22,894 nt of DNA from Mikrocytos mackini (taxonomy: Eukaryota; Endomyxa; Ascetosporea; Mikrocytida; Mikrocytiidae). Below the pieces are notes generated by a model. It did not search any database. It worked only from the letters and a program-made list of their open reading frames with translations, and was not told the origin of the DNA. The position numbers were made by a program, and so were the translations under genes. The stretch covers positions 1 to 22,894 of the forward strand of contig JASNJN010000136.1 of assembly GCA_030180075.1 (NCBI GenBank), written 5' to 3'. Below are positions 1-6,985 of the stretch, in pieces. Numbering within the stretch: the first letter of the stretch is position 1; the number at the start of each line of letters is the position of its first letter.

Positions 1-373
1 TAAACCACGAGGTTTAAACCACATGGTTTAAACCGGCTTTTGCCGTCCTGTCCAAAAGGTTTTGGACGTAAAAGACGTCTTAAACCTCCTATTTGTTAGG
101 GGCTTGAGGGGCCTGAAATTGAAACGTGAAATGACCTTTTCCAAAAACGTCACCAAATGATCATAATATTTTGTCTGAACGCTTAATTTTTTGTCGCCAA
201 AAAAACAATAAGCTCAAAAATTTTTATATTAGATTCTTAATAAATTAAACGTCGATCATAAAATTACGAAATATGGTAACCTGAAAAAAGGGTTTTGGAC
301 AGGATTAAACCAGGTTTAAACCTGGATTAAACCACCTGTCCTGTACAAAAGGTTATGGACGGTCTTAAACCCC
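1..373. repeat. GGTTTAAACC palindromes and direct repeat
   Basis: The 10-base palindrome GGTTTAAACC occurs at 11-20, 25-34 and 313-322. A longer direct repeat has copies at 45-86 and 338-371; both begin GTCCTGT, contain ACAAAAGGTT or CCAAAAGGTT followed by a GGAC, and end GTCTTAAACC. The first copy has an extra 8 bases (69-76). A third partial copy of the GGTTTTGGAC core lies at about 291-300. The left part probably continues outside the window. It could be the end of a repeat element; the family is not recognised. Confidence 0.45.
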
Positions 374-1178
374 ACCCTGGGGCCAGGGAAATGTTGATGG
401 TATCCATATGAAATTAATCTAAATCATGACCAAAGAGATTCAAACATGATATTACGAAAGAAATAAACATATCGTTTAATATTCTCAGTTCTAAACGATG
501 TATTAGTTTTCAACTTTACAAAATAATAATTAGGTGTTTGCGCGTAATATATAGAAAAAGAAAGTGATCAAAAAGGTTTGTTCAGATAATGGAGTATTCT
601 ATCATTCCATTTTCCCCTTTAAAGGCCCGGGTTGGAAAAAGATTATATAAAATGCAATAACATAGGAATCAACGGTGATATAAAGGGAATCCAATCAAAT
701 TTTATTAAATACATGCCTTATGTTTATCGAGCGAAGAGCTAATGTTCCACTTACGTATTAATGAAAGAAAGTCTCGGGGGTTGATTTTAATTATTAAATT
801 TATTTATATGTATAACTATAAAAAGCATATTTTTATTTAAAAATAGGTTGTACTTTTTGTTAAATATTCACAATATATTATTTTAAATAGTGAAATTACA
901 TCAAAATAATTTATTAGTAAACAAAATTAAAAATATTTATTATTTTAGGTGTGCCTACGCTTCGCACTTATTAATCGTGATTACACCTAGTTTTAAATAT
1001 TCATATGCTGTGTTCAGAAAAAAGTAAATTGGGGAATTTAGTCAAAACCTTGAAATAGATGTGTTCTGTAATTTGTATTTTACCATACAGACTGTAATCT
1101 AATGTCAAAGTTATATTTGAACACACCCAACTTTTCATTTATTAATCATGATTATCCTTGGTAGAAGAGCATTGAGTT
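1..1178. other. AT-rich intergenic stretch with palindromes at its left edge
   Basis: No coding region is recognisable here. The first 400 bases contain repeated GGTTTAAACC palindromes and a direct repeat, listed separately. The remainder is AT-rich with many stop codons in all frames. A small inverted repeat (AGGTGT at about 947 with ACACCT at about 983) brackets a short GC-richer segment. The motif TTATTAATCGTGATTA near 967 recurs in changed form near 1138, just outside the MULE. This may be old transposon debris, but nothing is diagnostic. Confidence 0.5.
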
Positions 1179-1484
1179 AATTACAAAAATGAGTTATTAA
1201 CTTTTTTGTCTATGTTTTATATTGTTTTGTAGTTTTATACCACTTGTTTCGTTGTGTTAGATTACCAAAGATTTTTAGGTTTGTTGTTTAGTGAGTAGTT
1301 GGCGTTGTTTGAAAAATCAGCAATTTTTTCATTAACACAGCACATAAACATATAAAGCCAAATCTGTATACTTTTCATTAAATTTAAATACTATGAAGCC
1401 TATATTAGCTTTATAGCTGATCATATGAATGAGTTATATTTTCAAAATTTTAAAATCCACAAACATCTATGGGCGCATCAACCC
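1179..1484 (+). repeat. Left terminal inverted repeat of the MULE
   Basis: These 306 bases are the reverse complement of 4861-5166 with almost no differences; one clear mismatch is CTGTATAC here against CAGTATAC in the other arm. The inner end carries an ATG (1469-1471) followed by the same five codons that start the transposase in the right arm, but here the frame reaches a stop two codons later, so it encodes only a seven-residue peptide. Any promoter in the repeat would therefore point inward from both ends. Confidence 0.9.
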
Positions 1485-2179
1485 CCTTATAAAGCACATC
1501 GGCTCATAAATGATTCGAATCCCCTCGACATATTATCTTTCCTTCAATATACCAGGACAACAACAATAATAGACCTGACTTCGAACTACAAGTTAATGTT
1601 TCTCAAATAAGCTCCTCTACTACAATTTAATGCAAACAGACATTCTATAGAAGACTGCATTGATGTCAACCCAACGTAAGATTTATTCAGTTAGCTTCTG
1701 GGGAATAACCACGGAGTGTTTCTAACTTGTCCTTATTTATAACACTGCCCCGATGTCTTGCATTAAATGATTATTTAAAAGATATAAACTTTTAAATCGG
1801 CCTGGTGTGACTTTGTGCACTCCATAGTATAATAGACAATTTATTAGTTAGTATAATACAAGGAATAAAGAGCTATATGACTAAAATGATCTCAATGAAA
1901 TTGATTGTAAAATAAGAAACGTGCTACGTTAGAACATTAACGGGAAATGTACGATTGTTAGATTTTTAGACAAAATTGGTTGAAAAGGCCATTAATGATA
2001 TTAATTATAATCATCTAGATGATTCCGAAGTTGATAAATGAATCAAATACAATGACCATGGTTAATTTTGAGCGATACATTATAATTAAATTTGATAAAA
2101 ATGATTGTTATAATTTATAGAGACAAATATAGACAGATTTATATTTATAATTAACTACTAATGATCAATTCTCTTGTAT
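1485..2179. other. Non-coding interior of the MULE
   Basis: About 700 bases between the left inverted repeat and the end of the transposase. No intact gene. On the plus strand, from about 1840 to 2060, one frame reads as protein-like sequence after an ATG at 1877 but is interrupted by at least three stops; it could be a decayed second open frame or chance. The rest is AT-rich without recognisable structure. Confidence 0.4.
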
Positions 2180-2660
2180 TTATTTATTTGATTCGATCTT
2201 CTTTCCTTTACAAAATACACAAAATGAGTTTGTAGCTACCTCTATACCATCTACATTGATACAGCTAATATGATACCATTTAAAACAATGAAAACATTGA
2301 ATCCAATTAACTGAATCTGATTCAATATGGTCGTCATCAAGCAGATAGCATATATAACAAAAATCCGGTTTTTCTATCACCTTATGTTTTCCTTTCTTCT
2401 TTGGCATATAAGCACGTAAGTCTTTGGGATCCGGCTTACTGTCAGGATTGGCATAGATCTTCTTGAAGGATCTCTGGGGAATGGAAATTCTTCTTTTGGA
2501 AACCATAGTTTGAGACTCCAGAAAACCTTCTGTTACACACGAACTGATTCTATATCTAAACTCATTACAAAGCTCAAACAACTTCACTTGGTCTATGGTC
2601 TCTGCATTATAGACTGTTGTACGAATATCATCTATTATTTTCAATGATTCTGTTTTTTAT
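2180..2660 (-). pseudogene. MULE transposase, C-terminal PHD finger part, frameshifted
   Basis: The last part of the transposase, in a third frame that overlaps the SWIM part's stop; a run of six A's (complement of 2653-2658) lies at the switch. Counting from the first in-frame codon after the overlap, a full C4-H-C3 PHD finger is visible: C96, C99, C117, C120, H125, C128, C142, C145, with the usual aromatic residues before the third pair (NWIQC) and before the His (KWYH). A lysine-rich stretch (PKKKGKHK) precedes it and may act as a nuclear localisation signal. PHD fingers commonly read histone H3 tails; here this could guide target choice, which is inference. Confidence 0.75.
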
Positions 2661-3140
2661 TTGTTTTATCCCCACTTTGAATTGTGCTTTTTTGAGAATG
2701 ACACTTGTTGCTTTGTTCTTTTACAGTAGTTGGTTGTGATACGGTTCGGTGAGTTTTAATTTGTGGTTTTGAACAACGTAAGCCTTCCCAATGTCTGGTT
2801 TTCGCGATATAATGTATATGCGCGCAAATTTCTTTTCGTTTAAGGCTGGTTTTGCAAGAGCAAATAAACGTGTGCAGACAAACCCCAGATTCTAAGCAAA
2901 GAGGTTCGCAATTGTATGGACACACTACATTCACTAATGTCGTGATTATGTTCTTGTATTTAAACTTCCCTTTATCGTCCTCTTCCAATTCACCCTCCAA
3001 ATTTAAACTTTTATTTTTATTGTGCCTGCTTTTTTGAATCTGTAGTTATTGTAATACCCCAATTCTTTCCGTCTTTCATATTCAAACTTTATACAGGATA
3101 TACAATTCAGTATTTTCGAAATCAATTTAATCAGATTGTT
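2641..3140 (-). pseudogene. MULE transposase, SWIM zinc-finger part, frameshifted
   Basis: This continues the transposase but not in the frame of the upstream part. From about 3140 to 3003 one frame encodes a segment with an RRKE motif. From about 3030 to 2641 a second frame encodes an acidic stretch and then a SWIM-type zinc finger, C-S-C, nine residues, C-A-H, with an upstream pair of extra cysteines. The longest ATG-less frame is 119 codons. The switch between frames lies at A-rich runs (complement of 3009-3018). No start codon is needed if it was once a single protein. Either real decay, programmed frameshifting, or homopolymer errors in the assembly could explain it. Confidence 0.7.
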
Positions 3141-4876
3141 TTTAACACTCCAACACAAGTATACCTTCTTAAATTTGCCGAAAAAGATTCGGCAAAGTTA
3201 TTGGTATTCACTTCACAATAGACACGCGCATACATTGCCCATATATCTTCATGTTTTCCGTATGTATGCAAAAAATAGTGCGAAAATAAAGAATTTAACT
3301 TTGTAATTTCTTTGCAAAAAAAGTCCATATGTATTCTGAATTCTTCTTTAGTCGAAATAGTTTCAAAGTGTCTAAACATGTTAAGTATTTTTAAATTTGT
3401 CTCTTTGTCTTTAACTAAATAGTTTAAATTTTTAACAACATTCTTTTTAAAGTGATAATAACAAAAAATATACTTCGTCCTTCCTTTGAAAGTATATTTC
3501 CACGCATTATAGAATGTTGGTGCTAAATCAGCCATGAAATATAGCGGTGTCTGGTATCGAACTAAGCTTCCTTTGAAATTTTTAAATACTTGCACGAACA
3601 CATCCTGGCTTTCCTTATTCGATAAAATGAATATGAAAGGTATGGCACATTGAATATCGTTAATAATGAACCCGACGGTCAATATAAATCGATAACAATT
3701 GGTCGAATATGTAGAATCAAATAAAACGACCTTCCTGGAATAAAGTTCGAAGTTTTGCTTCATGAAATTGTTAGTAAATGCGTATGTAAAATCTACCTTA
3801 TCCTTTATCTCACTTATACTCAATTTCGGATGTGTATTATTTACTTCTATCAACTGTTTGGTTGACTTTAAATACTCAACGTGTTCTAATAATAACTCTA
3901 AGTCTGTCTTATCGGAAGGAGAGGTATCATGTTCAAGTCTGTTTTTCAAAACAAAAAACCAGTTTTTTGAAACCATAGATCTTGAAATAAATTGTCTATT
4001 AGTTTGTTCATTAATTGTATCCTCGTAAATTCTTTGTATTGGTATACCTTTTTGTATTTTGCCAACAATTTTTGTCACAAGTCTTATAGGTATACGAAGT
4101 TTGTCTTCTTCGATTTTGTGATTATGCTCTTTCATATAAATTATTTTGTAATAATTTGTGTGGTATTTTGTCAATTTTAAAAATACTTGACAGTTTTGTT
4201 CCCTATCCTTGTCCCTATTCACATGACATTCAAAAAGACAATGAAATGGATAAATATTGCTATTCGATCGATATACTAATAATAAAGTTTGCGTTGTGTT
4301 TCTCATAACCTCAAATAGAAAAGAATCGACTTTAGCTTCATTGAAAAAGTAAAATACTTGGCGTTCTTTATTCTTTATTCTGAAATTTCTTCTTCTTTGT
4401 ATTTTATTTGAATCATTCATAATCGTTGTTTTGTTTTGTGCTTTATTCTGTATTCTGTTAGCTTTGAGAGCCTGTTTTAGAAATTTCTTTATAAACAAAT
4501 ACAGTTTACATTTAGAACATTTGCTAAGAAGTGGACAGTTCCGAAGTTTAAATGAAGGAAGTTTATCAGGTCCACCTGTGCAGAGATAAAAGTATTGTCT
4601 TTTGACTATATTTGGGTTCTGGGAATTTGTCACTGGCGGAAGTACAGTTAAAGATGGGCGTGCTAGTTTAGGTTTGTTATGATCTCCTGACATTGAATAT
4701 GAGCCATGGTCACCGGTATTAGTATGACATTGTTCTATAGTGTCTTTTAGGATGTAGGGGCTGGATTTAACTTCGATCTTGTTTGTTCCTTCACTGGATG
4801 TAAGCGTATGGTTAGAAGTGTTTAAATGGTTGGTATCATTGCTTGGTAGAAGTTGCCTTTGGGTTGATGCGCCCAT
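3131..4876 (-). CDS. MULE transposase, N-terminal and DDE part (frame ends early)
   Basis: A 581-residue open frame starting at an ATG inside the right inverted repeat. Visible parts: a FLYWCH/WRKY-like zinc finger (C213, C217, H251, H253 in a context ending EHNH), then a MULE DDE core with first Asp D387 in LFDST, second Asp D450 in YFMAD, the C-x2-H pair C472/H475, and the Glu E563 in NNFAESF. The frame stops soon after the catalytic Glu, before the C-terminal zinc fingers that lie downstream in other frames. A -1/+1 shift at a run of five A's (complement of 3139-3143) would continue it in a frame open to 3003 that contains the RRKE motif common in MULEs just after the catalytic core. Catalyses cut-and-paste transposition in the family; whether this copy is active is doubtful. 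Confidence 0.85.
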   Translation of the reverse strand: MGASTQRQLLPSNDTNHLNTSNHTLTSSEGTNKIEVKSSPYILKDTIEQCHTNTGDHGSYSMSGDHNKPKLARPSLTVLPPVTNSQNPNIVKRQYFYLCTGGPDKLPSFKLRNCPLLSKCSKCKLYLFIKKFLKQALKANRIQNKAQNKTTIMNDSNKIQRRRNFRIKNKERQVFYFFNEAKVDSFLFEVMRNTTQTLLLVYRSNSNIYPFHCLFECHVNRDKDREQNCQVFLKLTKYHTNYYKIIYMKEHNHKIEEDKLRIPIRLVTKIVGKIQKGIPIQRIYEDTINEQTNRQFISRSMVSKNWFFVLKNRLEHDTSPSDKTDLELLLEHVEYLKSTKQLIEVNNTHPKLSISEIKDKVDFTYAFTNNFMKQNFELYSRKVVLFDSTYSTNCYRFILTVGFIINDIQCAIPFIFILSNKESQDVFVQVFKNFKGSLVRYQTPLYFMADLAPTFYNAWKYTFKGRTKYIFCYYHFKKNVVKNLNYLVKDKETNLKILNMFRHFETISTKEEFRIHMDFFCKEITKLNSLFSHYFLHTYGKHEDIWAMYARVYCEVNTNNFAESFSANLRRYTCVGVLKTI

Positions 4877-5166
4877 AGATGTTTGTGGATTTTAAAATTT
4901 TGAAAATATAACTCATTCATATGATCAGCTATAAAGCTAATATAGGCTTCATAGTATTTAAATTTAATGAAAAGTATACTGATTTGGCTTTATATGTTTA
5001 TGTGCTGTGTTAATGAAAAAATTGCTGATTTTTCAAACAACGCCAACTACTCACTAAACAACAAACCTAAAAATCTTTGGTAATCTAACACAACGAAACA
5101 AGTGGTATAAAACTACAAAACAATATAAAACATAGACAAAAAAGTTAATAACTCATTTTTGTAATT
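4861..5166 (-). repeat. Right terminal inverted repeat of the MULE
   Basis: The 306-base partner of 1179-1484. It contains the transposase start codon (complement of 4874-4876) 16 bases from its inner boundary, so it supplies the whole 5' leader and promoter region of the transposase. The match ends at AATTAC/GTAATT on the outside and at the AACCC/GGGTT codon region on the inside. Confidence 0.9.
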
Positions 5167-5209
5167 TTTTCTTAATTTCTTTATCTTCTTAATAATCGTT
5201 CGCTGCAGG

Positions 5210-5255
5210 ACTAATACAAATTTATCAGAAGAACTAATACAAATTTATCAGAAGA
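5210..5255. repeat. Two perfect tandem copies of a 23-mer
   Basis: The unit ACTAATACAAATTTATCAGA plus AGA occupies 5210-5232 and again 5233-5255 with no differences. It lies just outside the MULE and about 120 bp upstream of the tRNA-like/U6 pair. No function is evident. Confidence 0.9.
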
Positions 5256-5358
5256 ACATAATAGTTAACTCTCGAATCGTAACAAAACCCGGGATATATG
5301 CAAGTTAATTATGGTGTTGTTGTATATTATTAACTTTAGTTACAACAATTTCTATTTT

Positions 5359-5366
5359 TATATAAA
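5359..5366 (+). promoter_or_regulatory. TATA-like box upstream of the tRNA-like/U6 pair
   Basis: TATATAAA lies 13-20 bases before the likely start of the tRNA-like element and about 92 bases before the 5' end of U6. Pol III genes in several lineages use a TATA element near -25 to -30; the spacing here favours initiation at or before the tRNA-like element over initiation at U6 itself. AT-rich background makes chance occurrence possible. Confidence 0.35.
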
Positions 5367-5378
5367 TGATGTTATCCT

Positions 5379-5456
5379 GTTAAGATTAGAGGGTTTCATG
5401 CAGGGAAACCTGTGTGTGAATTCTCACCTATATGGGTTCGATTCCCACTCTTATCA
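5379..5456 (+). tRNA. tRNA-like element with perfect B box (possibly degenerate tRNA)
   Basis: The 3' half looks like a tRNA: T-arm ATGGG-TTCGATT-CCCAC (5432-5448) containing a perfect Pol III B box GGTTCGATTCC, followed by a 7-base 3' acceptor strand TCTTATC (5449-5455) and an A at the discriminator position (5456). GTTAAGA at 5379-5385 can pair with that strand with one T-T mismatch. Between them are a strong hairpin with stem GGTTTC/GAAACC and a 7-base loop ATGCAGG (5392-5410), and a small GTGA/TCAC hairpin like a long variable arm. A normal D-arm and A box are not evident, and an alternative 5' end near 5368 gives a class II length but weak acceptor pairing. The T-arm and A73 resemble tRNA-Leu. 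It could be an odd tRNA, a tRNA relic, or a tRNA-derived promoter for U6. Confidence 0.45.
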
Positions 5457-5551
5457 TTGACTTTTAGTCGCAACATCTATCGGAACGATAAAGAGAAGAT
5501 TAGCATGGCCCCTGCGTAAGGATGGCACATCTAGTCGGGATTGTTCCACTC
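5457..5551 (+). ncRNA. U6: U6 spliceosomal snRNA
   Basis: The central core matches U6 of other eukaryotes over dozens of bases: GGAACGATA, then the AGAGAAGATT region, the catalytic AGC triad (5502-5504), and the internal stem-loop segment with CCCCTGCG and AAGGATG. Upstream, GACT-TTT-AGTC (5459-5469) forms the small 5' stem-loop expected at the U6 start. Downstream a T-rich tract provides the Pol III terminator and Lsm2-8 binding tail. U6 pairs with the 5' splice site and U2 and helps form the catalytic centre of the spliceosome. Oddity: the ACAGAGA box reads AAAGAGA (5490-5496), with A at 5491 where C is nearly invariant. The 5' end lies two or three bases after the tRNA-like element. Confidence 0.9.
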
Positions 5552-5568
5552 TTTTGTTTTTATTTTTT
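5552..5568 (+). terminator. Pol III T-run terminator of U6
   Basis: Runs of four, four and six T's at 5552-5555, 5557-5560 and 5563-5568 follow the U6 body, as expected for RNA polymerase III termination. The proteasome beta-6 start codon follows only about 60 bases later, so its promoter overlaps this region. Confidence 0.75.
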
Positions 5569-5625
5569 ACAAATCATTTTTATTTTCAAAAACATTTTTT
5601 AAATTTTACAATTTTTTACTTTACC

Positions 5626-6297
5626 ATGCAACCAAAGAAAGGAGAAGAAGATGACGGCTCAGAACTTTACACAGATAACAAAGGGACTGTGTTGGGGATT
5701 TGTGGAAAGAACTATTCTATCATAGCCGCTGACACACGAGCTTCATTAGGATATGAGATTTTATCGAGAAACACTTCCAAATTGACTTCATTTGACAACA
5801 GCATAGTTTTAGGGAGTTCAGGAATGATCAGCGATAGAATAGCCCTTTCTAAAGAACTTAATACAGAAGTAGAAACTTACCAATTTGATAACCAACAAGC
5901 CATGGGTTCACATGAGTTTGCGCAGATACTCAGCAACTTCTTATACTTTAAACGGTTCTTCCCTTACTACACATTCAATATATTAGCCGGCTTCGATCAC
6001 AGCAATGAAACTAAAGGCGGTGTTCTTTATAACTACGATGCAATTGGAAGCTATCAGAAATGTGCTGCTTATTGCACCGGATCTGGAAAGGAACTTGGGA
6101 CATCTGTGTTAGATGCTTATGTTAAAGCTACGGACAGTCTATATACAGATTTATCGAAAGAAGAAGCTTTTGAAATTGTCAAAAAAGCATTCTTTGCCAT
6201 AGCAGAAAGAGATATAAACACAGGGGACAATGTGGAGGTTTATATTATAGAAGAACACCAGACAAACAAAGAATCATTCAAAATTAGAGACGACTAA
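5626..6297 (+). CDS. PRE7: 20S proteasome subunit beta-6
   Basis: A 223-residue beta-type subunit of the 20S proteasome core, acting in ATP-dependent degradation of ubiquitinated proteins in cytosol and nucleus. It matches the beta-6 class (yeast Pre7, human PSMB1): KGTVLGICG near residue 19, AADTR at 34-38, the class signature KRFFPYYTFNILAGFD at 109-124, GSYQ at 141-144 and AERDINTGD at 193-201. Beta-6 is one of the non-catalytic beta subunits, and no N-terminal Thr processing site of the active type is evident. The chosen ATG at 5626 puts the conserved core at the expected distance; an upstream extension in the same frame has no ATG and runs into the U6 terminator. AATAAA-like sequence follows the stop. 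The end is convergent with the eIF4E gene, 112 bases apart. Confidence 0.95.
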   Translation: MQPKKGEEDDGSELYTDNKGTVLGICGKNYSIIAADTRASLGYEILSRNTSKLTSFDNSIVLGSSGMISDRIALSKELNTEVETYQFDNQQAMGSHEFAQILSNFLYFKRFFPYYTFNILAGFDHSNETKGGVLYNYDAIGSYQKCAAYCTGSGKELGTSVLDAYVKATDSLYTDLSKEEAFEIVKKAFFAIAERDINTGDNVEVYIIEEHQTNKESFKIRDD

Positions 6298-6409
6298 AAT
6301 AATAAATAATATATTATTTTATTTACAACAAGCACAGATAAATGTTAATAGATTTTAAAACAAATGAATGTAAATTAAAATTATAATCCGCTTTATAGAA
6401 ATTAAACAT

Positions 6410-6946
6410 TTAATAATTTGTCTGTTTGAATGTTATATAGTTGCTTCCTGTAATCTTTCGTATAATGTTTCCCAATTGCTCTACAAGCTTCTTGTCCTCA
6501 TTATTCGATATCCAAACTGCTACTTTATAGATACGCTGGTCAATTGTAATCATTATCCCGTTTATTAAATCACTCAGTTCGTTTTTTGTTCCCAGTAAAT
6601 AGAAAATCAAAACCTGCCACACAGAATCGATAAATGGCTTTGGTATGGAAAATATGAACCGTCCTCCGTGTTTGTTTTCTTCAGTCTCCCACATCGGCTC
6701 GATGTCTCCTTTGAATAAGCTAAGTTGGGAGCCTACAGATAAGTCATTCGGTCTCTTTATGTACGAATAATAGTCCCAAAATACACTTAGTTGATCTGTA
6801 GAACATAATTTCTGAAGACTGTGCTTGTACTCAGATGTAGAGCACGAATCTGTGTAATTAATATACCAAAATGTTAATCGATATGGCATCATGTCTTTTT
6901 TAACGGATAGGTCGCTCAGAGAACTTGTCGTAGAGAGTTTTGGCAT
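6410..6946 (-). CDS. eIF4E-family mRNA cap-binding protein (class II-like)
   Basis: A 178-residue protein with the eIF4E fold, which binds the 7-methylguanosine cap of mRNA. Visible: TFWYINY (W27, equivalent to human W46), FWDYYSYIKRP (W57, equivalent to W73), LFKGDIEPMWETEENKHGGRF with W86/E87 equivalent to the cap-stacking W102 and E103, and VAVW near the phosphate-binding region with R138/K141. Aligning back from the FW motif, the second cap-stacking residue (human W56) is a Tyr, Y40. This W-to-Y change is typical of class II eIF4E (4EHP/eIF4E2), which often represses translation. The start is the ATG at 6946; the frame extends to 6991 only by a non-ATG codon. It is shorter than human eIF4E (217) mainly at the N terminus. 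Its start faces the SET gene's start 39 bases away. Confidence 0.9.
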   Translation of the reverse strand: MPKLSTTSSLSDLSVKKDMMPYRLTFWYINYTDSCSTSEYKHSLQKLCSTDQLSVFWDYYSYIKRPNDLSVGSQLSLFKGDIEPMWETEENKHGGRFIFSIPKPFIDSVWQVLIFYLLGTKNELSDLINGIMITIDQRIYKVAVWISNNEDKKLVEQLGNIIRKITGSNYITFKQTNY

Positions 6947-6985
6947 TCTTTTATCTTTAAAAACTTTAAAACTTAAAATTTCAAA
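6947..6985. promoter_or_regulatory. 39-bp divergent promoter between eIF4E and SET genes
   Basis: Only 39 bases separate the two start codons. The interval is A/T-rich, with AAAACTTTAAAACTTAAAAT-like repeats of the AACTT(A)AAA motif. Both genes must use promoter elements in this gap or inside the opposite gene's coding region. No TATA box or initiator can be assigned with confidence. Confidence 0.6.

Larger units (their letters stand above)
1179..5166 (-). mobile_element. Mutator-like (MULE) DNA transposon with 306-bp TIRs
   Basis: A 3,988-bp element bounded by long inverted repeats, with a minus-strand transposase whose parts match the MULE family: a zinc-finger N-terminal region, a DDE/RNase H-like core, a SWIM zinc finger and a C-terminal PHD finger. 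The transposase ATG lies inside the right inverted repeat. I could not find a convincing 8-11 bp target duplication at the ends of the repeats, so the true outer ends may lie somewhat further out or the flanks may have decayed. The near-identity of the two repeats suggests a fairly recent insertion, yet the transposase is broken into several frames, always next to A/T runs. Confidence 0.85.

Noticed and set aside
1511-1523. GATTCGAATCC resembling a Pol III B box
   Set aside because: No acceptor stem, anticodon arm or downstream T-run fits a tRNA, and the T at position 54 is missing.
1169-5176. Target-site duplication around the 306-bp inverted repeats
   Set aside because: The flanks (GCATTGAGTT and TTTTCTTAAT) do not match, so no duplication is claimed.
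5554-5625. N-terminal extension of proteasome beta-6
   Set aside because: It begins at a non-ATG codon inside the U6 terminator region and is a low-complexity Phe-rich translation; the ATG at 5626 gives the normal family length.
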